A stretch of DNA of 64,000 bases from Penicillus capitatus (Eukaryota > Chlorophyta): assembly GCA_965649825.1 (NCBI GenBank), contig OZ287703.1:434001-498000 (forward strand). The letters run 5' to 3'. The position numbers and the translations under genes were made by a program. How positions within the stretch are numbered: the first letter of the stretch is position 1; every line of letters begins with the position of its first letter. The notes under the pieces were generated by a model. It was not told the DNA's origin, searched no databases, and was given only the letters and a program-made list of their open reading frames with translations. Below are positions 1 to 12,500 of this stretch, piece by piece.

Positions 1-219
1 CTCAATGACAAACAGAAGAATAGCTTTCAAGCGTCAACCCATCCTCTTGCGAATTTCAGGAAACCAATCACCACCACAGAAAGACAAACTCATGCGATGT
101 GAGCAACAGTTCAGTTGGTCCGCTGTTTGATGCATTGCCGTGTTCACATCGATGTAAAGAATAAGAATCTGATCAATTGTGCAGCCAAACCTTGACAGTT
201 TGAAACAAAATGGAGGACT
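1..219. other. 3' flank of the first giant gene
   Basis: Sequence downstream of the TAG at 220-222 on the minus strand. No canonical AATAAA is seen on that strand, and no other gene is visible. Confidence 0.4.
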
Positions 220-3200
220 CTAGAGATGTCCAAGGAAAATAGCATCTGTAATCATGTCTGCAAAGACCTTTCCAAATGCAGAAGCCAGTGCGTCTGCTAC
301 ATTAGCGTTCATTGCAATGTTCTGGAAAACTCTTGACAGATCTGCATCTCCAAGCGCCTCATGAAATACTCCATCTGCCGCGGCGGCCATTTCCTAAACA
401 GCAGGGCATTCATCAACTTCCAAAGCAGCATTAGAAGGAGCAACACCTGCAGTCGATCGACACACGCGTGCTCTCCAAAAGCTACGGTGTGTACACTCAG
501 GGGACGGTATTGTTCAGCCATCTCCCACATCTTCTCCATTACGAATCGAGGATCATCATGTCCATCGCCATCGGACATGAAGATGAGGACAGGCAGCTCA
601 GTGGCCTCTCTGTTGCTCAGAATATCACATGCCATATTCAAAGGAGGCAAGAAGGCTGTGTTCCCTTCGTTACATTCCAGAAGCTCCAGGTCTGCTTGAA
701 GCGGCACCCTTTGCATCACCTGCCGGGCAGAATCATCGAACTGAATGACACTGACGAGATCCGTCGTCGACTGATCTCTCAATCTCTGATCCAGGAACTG
801 TTTGAATGCGTTAGAGAGATGATCCCAAGGATCTCCCCACATCGATCCAGACTCATCCAGACAGAATATGAAGTGAAATCCAAGGCGGGAATTGACCTAA
901 GGTACAAACACTCTTCAATGAAGGATTCCAACATGCTTCATTCGCGTACTTCACAGTTTCCAAACACATCTTTCCACATCAATTCAAACGTCGCATCATC
1001 GTTATAGTGCTGAACAAATTCATGCATCATCTTGTCAGTGTCGTGCGTGATTCTGCAGAAGAGCAAATGGATGTCCTTCTCCTTCAGCCTTGCCATAACG
1101 CCGCTCGCTGTCAGTCCATGCGGATCACCCTCCGGATACCTAGATCCCAAAACCTCATTTCTAGCTGTCCATGTGCAAAACTGTTCGCACACCTGTCGTC
1201 TCCACAGTCATTGATACTTTGTCCGTGTCCAGGTGCGTCACCGATGAACACACAGAAACGAACCTTGCTTTGCCAACCATGCATGTCAGCCACAGCATCC
1301 AACGCTCCCAACACATCTTCTGGAGTATCCGTTCCGCCGCTTGCTGAACAACGGCCAAGGAAATCTGTCACGTCGTTTGTGTCCGAAGTGAACGATAAGA
1401 GATCAATTCTGTCGACATCTCCATAGTCTTTGTACGCGACCATGGCAAAACGATACTCCAACTCAATGTCGGGATGCTCTTGCTTGATCTTCTGAGAGAT
1501 ATGTTCTGAGATTCCCTACAATCAGCACTCGATCACCTTACATCGCCGATGACGATTCCTACCTTGATCTGCTCTTTGGCAGCGCTCATCCAATACATCA
1601 TGGATCCGGTACAGTCGAGGGCAAAACAGATATCCACCGTGAATGCAGATGGCTTGTTTCCTCTCAACAGCTTCGCTTCTCGTTCAGTCTCCATCGCTTC
1701 CAACAGAGTCGGAAACACCGTCTCATTGTTCTTCAGAATATCTTTGACTGTCTTCGCCTCTCCTTCGCGGAATAGAGCAGCGTTTTGCCAATCGATGAGG
1801 TTCTTCAAGTTTGATCTGTGCAGTCTGGCTGCACTTTGCATTCTGTCCGAGATGCTTTCTAAAGCATCTGGCACCATCTGAGGCAATGCCGCCGTAATCC
1901 ATTTTGGATAGCACTTCTTGACAAAGAACTGTTCCGGACCAACGCCCATTGCCAAAACATCAATTCCCAGATCTTCTTCAATCTTGTGGAGTACACTTGC
2001 CAGTCTCACACCAGAACTTCCATATCCGTCTGTGATCACAAACATCTTCTTCGGTCCACGGACACTACTCTGATCGAGAAGTTTCGCAGCAAAGAGCAAC
2101 GCATCTGCATCCATGGTGGAGAGATCGTTTCTGTGCAGGAGCATGGAGAAGAGCAAGGCAATCGAAGACTCTTCCCAAGCAGCATCTGGCAGTTTGATCG
2201 GATAGATTCCTTCTCCAAATAGAATGACTGAGAAGTCCTCGATATTCATCTGCTTCAGTGCACTGATCAGCATCAAGATTGTTTGCAGTGCACATGAACG
2301 CTTCCTGCCTTGGACCATCGATGCAGAGATGTCCAGCAAAAGAGCCACAGAGTACTCGGATTTCCCTCCACCTTTCTTGTTTGCAAAGATCTTCTTTTCA
2401 TTGCCCTTCGTCACGATGTGCTTAATGAATCCTGGCAGATGGATGGATGGACCCTGGATGTCGGCCCTCTTCCTTGTAAAGCGATTCTGTGGAAGGATAT
2501 TCTCCAGAGCCTCTACCATCTGCGTGATCTCTGCACTCAGTAACTCCTCGGCCTTCATCCAGGCAGCTTCAGCCTTTCTTAATTGATCTTTGTTCTCTCC
2601 ATGCATCCGTAGACTCTGCTGCAAATCGAGAAGGCCTTTTTCAACGGCGTCCATTGAAGAATCATCAAGTTCCAGATTGGCACCCAACAGATGACTCATC
2701 TCAGTCTCGAAAGGGAGTCCATCTGTCGTATATCCACAGTCAAAGAAGCTGCTCCTGTTCTGGCTTCCAGTTAGAATTGTCAAAGACTGTTTTCTGAGAT
2801 CTGCCGATAGTACGGATTCATCCAGATTGAGTATCAGGTCTCTGGGACAACGAGCCTGAGCGACAGGCTGTTGAATGCTACGCAGTAGTTCCCTCTTCTT
2901 CACAATCTTGGCCAGTACACATTCCATTTGCTGAACCATGAGTAACGATAGCGCATCTGGCAGTTCATTGACAGAAAGCACATCCAAGACTTTGTAACGC
3001 GCAGCAGCTTTGCTCCAGAGACCTTCGATCTGGCTCATGATATCCTTTTGTGCCTCGTCCTTGAGATTTAGAACAATGAGATCGATTCCTTTGACATCAC
3101 AGACAGAGGTGTAGTCTTCAGGAGACCTTTCCTGAGTGAGGCCATCCACGATCATGAGCATCACCCGATTGCACTGCAGCTTTTCATTCTCAGACAACGC

Positions 3201-3500
3201 ATTTGGCCAGACCTTCTCAGCGATGTGCCTCAAAGCCGAAGCAGGATACGTGCCTTGATCAAACGAAAACGATTCCAGTATCTTCTGGCCAATGAGAGGC
3301 GTGAAGGCATCATCCATCAGCTTCAACATCTGTTGCGATTTCCGATCGCCAAAGCGAGCCACAGCAAACGGATGCTCCAGTCGCTTCAGCGTCTCCATAA
3401 CGAGCACAAGCGCTTCTCTCATCTGGATCTCCTTGGTGATCATCGATCCCGAATTGTCGACCACGATGCACCATTCGATCACATGCTTCTCGGCTGTGCA
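220..3500 (-). other. Four consecutive vWA domains at the C-terminus of the first giant protein
   Basis: The first vWA (DNSGS, then a FGD strand and a DG near the next metal loop) resembles the midasin MIDAS domain. The second (DISAS) follows a basic segment like the one preceding the vWA of CobT and midasin. The third has DCTGS, the variant typical of alpha-kinase-type vWA, and a later GDAPGHG; it is split by the introns 1516-1562 and 1140-1192. The fourth (DESGS) lies in the exon 447-896 and ends in the last exon 220-393. Splicing the last intron gives a continuous vWA end rich in alanine and glycine. No membrane segment or signal peptide is visible in this region. Confidence 0.75.
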
Positions 3501-6500
3501 ACTGTAGTACTCTTCAAAAAATGCTTCCCATCTGCGCATCACTTCTGTTAGGAAACGCATAAATGGCTCGCATTCAATCAGCAGGGAATAGGTCCATCGT
3601 TCATGACGGACAGGTTCTGCCTCAATTGGGTTTTCCAGTTCCCTTTCCTCGACATCTGCTCTGGTAATTGCAGTGTCTTTGTAGATCTTGGCAAGATCTG
3701 CATTCTGAACACTACTCTGTGTGGCTTTTCCATCTGCATTGATCTCAACTGGAACCATTTCCATCGCTTCATTCTCGGCAGCATCCGCGTAGATCTCAAA
3801 CTCCTGACTGATCGCATCTGTTCTTCTGGCGGACGGACCTGCTCGCTGACTCTGTCCACCATGTTGTCTGCTTCCTTCGATGTGACAAGGGAGCTTTATA
3901 TCGCTATGTTCTGTAACTCCCTTCTCTTCTTCTGCAGGACACGGTTGTTCTTCGGGTTGAGCCTCGCGGGGCTTCCAAACTTGAACTTCCTTTTGCACCC
4001 GAATGGTAACTTTTTGATCGAGGATGTTGCGCTGTCCTTGTACAGATGGAGATTCAGAGTATGAGGCGACCACACGTGACAGATTCTGGAACCAGTCTGA
4101 CTGCATGTCATCAATTGTTGTGACAGCATCTGCATCTGTTCCAGAAAATGCCAAAGAACAAGATGTACTCGGTCCTGCAAAACTGGAATCTCTCCAAGAA
4201 ACATCTCCTTGATTCTTCTCGAGAAGGTGATTCTCTGAAGGCATCGGGAAGTCTTCTGTCGTGCTTCCTTTTGCAACAGTCATTGCGCCGAACTCATTGA
4301 GGATCCTATCGAATTCAACTGGCAAGTTACTCTTAGGAATGGCATTCAGATGTTGTACAATGCCATCGAGCACATCCTTCACAAATCCCGGAATCTCAAA
4401 GAGAGTGCAGCGCTCCAGGTATCGTTCAAAGAAGTGAACCTGAGAGATGAGGGACAGCCCTGTACAAACGACCCGACTGTCTGCATTCTTGTCCTCTTCT
4501 TTCTTTGGAATATGGGAATAGCGGACTGCCTCTTCGAATACTTCATTCCAGAAGTCTGCAGCTGCTTTCACTTTTGCGATTCCATCCACGATGCGATCCA
4601 ATGTGAGAGCTCTGAGTGACGAGTCTTCACTGGGTGATGCTGATGTATCAGCTATGCTCTCCATCACTGCTTTGAGAATGCCTTCGACTGTGGCAAGCTT
4701 CTCCATGTATCGAATGGTGCCCTCAACACCGGCGTCATCTGATTGATGAGTCGATACAACTTCGGTACCCGACATCTCCGTCTCTCTAGAGCTTTCACTT
4801 CTGAGGAATGCAAACAGTTCCTCTGGTCTTTCGAAGTTCTCCAACAGCCAATGCCACTCTCCGTTTTCTGAAACGGCGGCTGCTTCATTTTCGTCCGTAG
4901 ATCTCTTTGCCTCGTCTCCCGATGCGATTTCTTCACGTGCTGCTTCTTCTTCACTGCTGTCCTCGGAAGGCGACTCTTCTTGTACATTAGCGATTTCAAA
5001 CTTCAGACATTTGCCATCTGCACAGGAAGGCGAATCGCGTTTCTTCCAATGTCCTTTTCCATAGAACTCAGTCAGAGACAGCAGTAATGACATCTTGGCC
5101 AGACAGAGGCCTTCAAGGGTCAGTTCGGCTCTATATCCAATGGCACTCGCAGATAGGAGAATGTTCCAAACTGCTTGACTCTTCTCTCTCTTCTCCCAAC
5201 AACCCAAAGCAGCAAGAGAATCGAAGAGCTTCTTGATTTTAAGTAGGCCATCAATGGACTCCATCTGTGATTCGTCCATGTGGGTGACCGCGTTCTTTGC
5301 TTTCACCACGTCGCCAACAAGCTTGAAGATTCCCATCACAGCCGGTTCGGTGATTTCTTCGATCTTTTTTAGCAATTCTTCTTCATTTGCATTTGAATTG
5401 ACGCCAGACCAAGATTTAATAAGGGAATTAAACGCATCAGTAATCTGCTGCGGCAGAATGAGGAGCAGAATCGTCTTCTCGAGATTTTCATTTTCACCGG
5501 GATCCTTTTCCAAAAGATCCAGCACTATTCCATATGCATCGGTCGATAGTCCTTCAGAGATGGTTCTGCAAGCAGACATTGCTGTTTCTTTCGTTAGATC
5601 CATCTGCAGAGAACAAAGCTCATTTGCGAGCTCGACCGCCTTCTCTGGGTAATTGTCATTCAACACAGCAATAAAGCTGACAACTTTCGACAGAAGATCA
5701 TGGGCATGTGTTGCATGAGAAATGGCCGCAGGATCCAGTTCGCTCAATGCCTCGATCAGCGATTCTTCGGTGCTCTGAAAGTCAACAGGAGATGGCTCAG
5801 AACTCGTGCCCTCATCTGGTGGCAGCAATTCTCGCAACGTTTCCATTAACGGTTGCAGCATAAGATCAATGCCAACGTCGCGTGGCTTCAGCTGGATCCA
5901 CAACTTCATCAAGTCTACTAGCTTCGAGCGATGCTGTGCTTCTACAAACTGAAGCTCTGCTTCTATTTCCGAAGCCTTCTGCTGAGAGTCTGGTAAATAA
6001 AGTCCGTCTGATATCCTCAAAGCAGCCGACTTGATCTTCCTCAGAAGTTCGTGGCGACCAGTAGGAAGACGATGGAGGACAGCAAAGAGCGTTTCCACAA
6101 CAACCCTCCGGATGTTGTGATTCCTTTTTGTTCCACTCATGCGTCCATAAAGAGAACAGATTGGATCGCACACAGATTCCAGTTGAGCGCCCTGAAGTAT
6201 TGACTCGATCTTCTTTCTTGCTTTATCACTGGGTGAATCGCCAGCATGTCTAGTCAGTGGTCTCTTTTCTTGCTTATCCGTTTCAGACAACGCCCTCACC
6301 AGATCTCGCATCATGTCGCAGTTGATCTGATCTTCGTCTTGATGCAAGAGACGACAGAATGCTGTGACGATAGCCTCAGGATCACCAGAGCATAATTGCT
6401 TCACAGAGTCTCTCACACAGCTGCCGAGTATGGACAGTAGCATCTCCTCTCTGTTATTTTCGTTCAGTGATAAGGATTGCAATATGAATTCTCTGTGTTG

Positions 6501-9500
6501 GTGATCTTCTGGAAGCAAATCTGCAATGACTGTGTCGAGACTTGAACCAGCATCAGTCTTTAGGATACTCTCGACGATGCTTGCAATGAATCCAAAAGAA
6601 GCGATTTCTTCATCACTGGAGAGCATCAAACTCTTCAACAGGGTCACGATGTCGCAAAGCGTCGACTCTTGATCATCAAACAACGCTGTGATGGCCTCAC
6701 AACTGTTGTCAAGCTGGGTGGCACTGAAAGCATCAGGCAGGGCTGTTTTTATCACAGCGGCGGCGGCTTTCCACTGTTGTTTCTCTGTGCAGTCTGCATG
6801 CAACAGCATGTACATTGACTGAGCCACGGTTTGTATATCGACGGAAGCATTCGAGACTGCAGCCAGGGGAATGCATATCTCAGACATGTCGCTATGACCT
6901 CTCTCCTCGAAGTGATCCTTGAGTTTATCGAAGTAGTCTGCAAGTGTAGAGGATGGGCCAGCATTCCTTCTTGGTGCCTTTTCCAAGTGCTTCAGATGAT
7001 CAGCACAGAGCGAGACTGCCTCGTTAGGATCGCTGTCGAGAATACGACGTGCTAGTTCCGTCGTCACTTTCCACTCCTTCTGGAGGATTTCGACTTCGCA
7101 AAGCATCATCAGAAGAAAGGACTGTGCTGTGGATGGAGATGAGCTTATCTCTCTTAGAATGTCCAGATTTGGAAGACAGAAGGTTGTATTCTTGATAGCT
7201 AGCCCCGACCCGCTAGATTTCTTGCATGATTGCATCAGATTGGCCAATGTATTTGGTGTATCCGACACCGGAGCCACGATCGTCAACTTCTGATGCATCA
7301 ACTGACACTTTTCTGGTTCTTCGTGAACGAAAACGGCCTGTTCTGTCTGGAAGGTCAAGTCTTCCACTATCCACCCTTTCCCTTCTTTTGCTTGCACACA
7401 GATTTCAAACTGCTTCGAAGAGCGAAAGACTGTGGACACGTCATCCGATCCAAGAAACAGCGGCTCTAGATCTTTCTTCGGGCGTCCGCTTTTCCGTTCC
7501 GTCAGCGAAAGGATCTCAGTCAACTCCGACTGAGGGGCTTTGTTGAGAATCGAAAATTGACCAGTCGTGTTGATCTTGACATCTCTGCTCATGGTTTCTC
7601 CGGGTTTCACTGAACTCGATCGTACCCAACTCGTTGGAGTAATCTCCAGCTTCCCGGATGCCCATAAAAGATACACTTTGAAAGACAGTTTCTTTCCTGT
7701 GTCTGTGAGGAAAGTCACAGTGTGCTCTTGCTTCTTGAGCCGTCTCACTGTCCACTTCATTTCAACATCGATCTCTCCCTTTCCTTCGAAGCTGTAATGG
7801 GGATGATCAAAGGTGAAGTTGTCACTTTCTGGAGGATAAACAGTAACGAGAATATCGTCCCAGTTAATGAACTTGTTTCGGGCAGTGAGCTCCAGTGATG
7901 TCTCATTCTCCTTTACCATATGCACAAGCTGTTCTGTCGTAATCTTGAATTCAACAGTCTTCTGACAAATTTCTGGAACAGGATCTATCCACCTTCCACT
8001 GATCGTCAGCTGTCTTCGTTGGCATCCCTTTGCAGACACCGTTGTCTGAATCTTGAGGTTTTCTGAGCTGTCAGGACATCTCATCCACAAGTTTACTGGC
8101 ATTTCGCTGCCAACTGGTACACTTCCCGCAGAGGGTTCCGTCTTCAATGCATCTGATTTTGACTCAATGCTAAACACCACTGGAACGTCCCCCGTGTTCT
8201 TCACTCTGAGGCAACCTGTGGCTTTTTTGCCTTTCTTCACAGTTTGCATACCATACACACAGGCGACCTTCCCGTCCATTTCGTTCAACAGTACGAACTT
8301 TGGTCGACTGATCTTCGCTTTCAGCTTCAAGTGTTTGAAGCTCTGCACAGCTCCGATGACGACAGTGGATCCGACATCCTCCTCAGTGGCACTGGGTTTC
8401 AGTGTGAATTCCAGAGATTGTGTTTCTCTTGGCAGAAGCAACATCTTCTCTGGCGCCATGGAGAGTGCGCAACGGTTATTGTTGGATTGGATCTGGCCCT
8501 TGATCAACAAGGGCAGGTCTGTCACATTCCTGATGAAGATCTCGCGCTTCTGCTGTTCTGATCTCGGCAGCAAGACTCCAAAATCTATCTCCTCTGTACT
8601 GAGCTGTACAGCTAGTCTCTGGATCGTTGCACAAAGCTTGAAGCGATCGTTCATTTTTGTCTCAGGCGATTCGATTCGCCAACGCTCACAGATTCTTCCA
8701 ACTGCTCCTTCGGTGATGTGGAACGAGAACTGATGAGTTGATCTCCCGTAAAGACGGACCCTGCTCGGGGCCAGCACAGAGAAACCACTAGTAGATGATC
8801 CCTCAGCTGGAGCCACAGAGACAATCATTGTCGAAGCCGTTCGGTTCATCACTTCCACAACGCACACGTGTGCCCTCGATCCAGTCTTCTTGTCGTCTGC
8901 AGCGTACAGATGTGTTCCAAAATCAATACTGATGTGTTTGGGGTCGAGGAAGCAGACCCCTGTGTCTGACTGCGTGACAATGAGCTTGGCACTGTGGTGC
9001 AGTTTGGTCCCTGGAAGCAAGAGATTATCTTTCTCTTTCAGTCGCATAATTCTTTCATGTTCATCTCTGACATGCTCGAAGCACAACATGCATTGGACTC
9101 TGGCGTCAGCAAGGGACAGAGCAGAGTGGCAGCGGTTTTCAGCTCTGAAAGCAATGGCTTCTTTCTGATTGGATGACAAAGGGCTATCTCCCAGTATGAC
9201 TCTCCACTCTTGTAGTGCTTTGTCAAGGCTGATTAAGTCTTCCTTTGATGTGGCAGACAGAGAGGTTTTGCATAGTCCCAAAACAGCTGCATAGAGCAGT
9301 GAATCGAGACTTCTCTCTCCAAGCAACTGCATACCAAACACACTCCCTTTCATCTTCCGGAAAGAAGTTTGCATCTGATTCGTCCATACAGAGCTGATAT
9401 CTTCGTCAGAATAACTCGGATCAACAAGTCTCAGACTGCTCTCCTTGCAGTCCATCTCTTGTATCTTTCTCAAAGGTTCGCCCAGTTCTTTGATGAAACT

Positions 9501-12500
9501 GTTGATGAGTTTGATGTCCGGTTCGATGGACCAGTTGTTTTGTGAACGAGGCAAGTCTAACTGCATCTTGGACTGCAACTCGCAGATCTTGTTAATGGCA
9601 TCTTGCCACTGCTTAATTGATTGGGTGTGCGAACTCTTCTTAATGGCAGCGCGATCAGCATCCACCAACTTAAGAGACGCATCGATTTCTTTCTCCTTCT
9701 CCTTCAGAGATTTCTCCTTGGCAAGAAGAACACCCAGTTCTTGGTATTTCTGTTCATGGACGTCCAGTGCCGTATTCATCTGTTCAGTCAGTGTAATCAT
9801 CTGCTGCATGTTCTCTTTGGCTGCTTCTTCTTGGCAAGGTTTGATATTAAACGGCAATGGAGGGTCCTCTGCGATCGGCATCTCTATCTTGCTAGCTTCA
9901 AGGGTAACGCTCAGTGTTCGTCGAGGTTCGCAGATTTCCTGCACTTCAAATGTGTTGGAAGAGATGATATCCCCTAGCTTGAATCGCTTCGTGCCAATAG
10001 GTGCACTTTGAATGGTGAATTTTAGCGTCAGTTCAAACTTTTCCTCATCATCGACTTCATAGGGGGTAGGAAAACGCACTCCTGAACGGAGTCCGTAGAA
10101 AAAATCGATTGGTGGGCCGGTTCCTCCACTGGTGCAATCGATTTGAACTCTCACGTTGCCAAAGGAAGGAGAAGAATCCAAGTATACATGAGTGAGCTCC
10201 AGGCGAATTGTAGCACACTTCATCAATCCATAGTCAGCAAAATTGATTTCTGCGCACATTTGGTTTTGCAGAAGCCATTGTTGTTTCTTCGAAACGGCAC
10301 TCAACCGACTGCCGAGCATAGGCAAACCAGTTGTTGCTTTTCTATACCAATTCTGACTCTCTATGTTACAGTAACAGAGTCTTGCGTGTTTCCACAGCTG
10401 AGGGTAATCGAAATAGAGGTTTGATGCCTTCTCCAAAAGCTCATCACAGAGACTTCGTCGTTGATTCGTCACCTCAGACAGATCCCGATTCAACTTCCGG
10501 TGAGCATCTTCGCGTCTTCTCCGGCGCTTATCTATGAGCAGGACAACACTGTCTTCGTAATCTTGACGGTCAGACGCGTATTCTGCGGATAGCTTTGCTG
10601 CAGATCGAGCATCTTGAGAGAGTTGAGCCAATGCATCATCGTGGATCCAGCTTGTGATCTCTTCGTGGATTCCACTGCATAAATGATGCAGCATGCCACA
10701 CGCTTCGATCAGAAGTCCTTTTGTATTCTCGTCAATCTCGCGTGCTTCTTGAAGGAACACTTGTGCTTCCTTCATCATCAAAGCATGGTGTGCTTTCAAG
10801 AATTTGTCGAACTGAGTAATGGGAGTCCTTGCAAAGGAAAACGCTTGATAAGCATGCCAATTGTCCAGAAGTCTTTGCCTCGTCAGTGTCAGAATTTGGT
10901 CAAGAATAGTAGAAAGGGCACGAAGCTGCTTGAACTGTGCATTGCTGAACTCGATGTCTGAGAGATCCATTTCTCGATCGCGGAGACACTTTAGAAGTTT
11001 GCCAGTGTCTCGGAAATCGCCCAGCAGCAAGATCTCTTTTAAGGGAATCTCGTCAAATACAGCATCGGCAATTCGCTGACTGAGTGTTTCGGCTGTGGAT
11101 TCGTGTTTTGCTGGAGACTGCAAGAGACTAATAGATGCGGTTTCGTACCACCACTGTTCGCATATTCTTGCCAAGTAATCCGCCAAGTATGCTCTTGGGT
11201 TCTTCCTTCTCCGTAACATCACTTTGGTGACTTCAATGATCTGTGCAGAGAGCTCAGAGAATCTCTGGTGTGTATGCTCTACCGTCATTGCAGGAAGTGA
11301 TCCTCCACATATCTCCAGCAACTGCGTTACAAGGGGATCAAGATTCTCGCACTCTTCTGAGGTAAGGATAGGGACATTGTGTGTCTGAGAGATGTTGCGC
11401 AGTGCGCCCCAGAACTCCAGAATTCCGCGAACAAAGAGCTGTCCAGCGTAGGAAACGGACTGATAGAGTGGAGCATTCTCAGCAAAGCACTGTTCAAGGA
11501 TGTATGCGAGTTGGAAGGGATTCACAAGAGTGCCATCCACAGTTCCGACTTTGAGCGACGTCGTGTGACTTGCCCAGGAGCACGGGAGCAATTTCATCTC
11601 TGCCTTCAGCTCTTCTTCGTCTGAAGAGGGCATCGAAAAAAGGATCTTCTTCTTCACAGATTCTTCCAGCCTTGGCAGGAGTGTCTCTTCATACCAACTC
11701 ATCGGATACATTCTGTGAGCATAAGTGCAACAGCAGCCGATGGAATGCAGAATCAAGCTTCCGAGGTAAGCAAAATAGAGTGCTTTGAGACCATCATCTG
11801 CTCCACATTCCTCTCCGAGGCTTCTGCACTTTTGTTCCAAACGCAGTAAGTGTGTAGACAAGTTCTCTATCTCGGATCCATTGCAGTGATCATACATGCA
11901 CCTCTTCATGAGACGCACTGCAAGGTTCTCTGCTTCCTCGCCAACATTCATCAATGAAGAGATGTTCACTGCAAGAGATTTAGACGCAATGGAGATGCGT
12001 TGTAGTGTACGCTCGTTGCCAACAGATGCACATTTGCATGAGATCTCGATGGCTCTTCTAAATGGATCGTCATTGGACAACTTCGTCAGCTGTCCTTTGA
12101 ACTGTGCATACGACTGCGACCATTTCTCAAATTCTTCTTTGGCTTCTCTGCTCACGGTGATCTCACTGTCTATCAAATTCTGGATGTCAACGAGAACTGC
12201 CTGGCACAGTGGACGAGGTGCGTTCATCGAAACCGCACTCTCTTCTTTCCAGAGAGATTCCACAGCTTCCGACTGAACAATATCACAGAAGCACTGTAGC
12301 CCATGTGTCAACAGATCCCGAAGTTCATCGAGCAAATGTTGGCAAATCCAAGACTTTCGCGAATTTGCCGCTGCTGTTGCAAACTCCAGTTCTGATTGTT
12401 TCTGTTTCAATTGCTCAGTAGCTTCAGCGATGGCTTTCTTCAGGGAATTTCCGGGCTGTCCTTGTCTGTACATGTATGACGATGCGTACATTTCCTGCTC

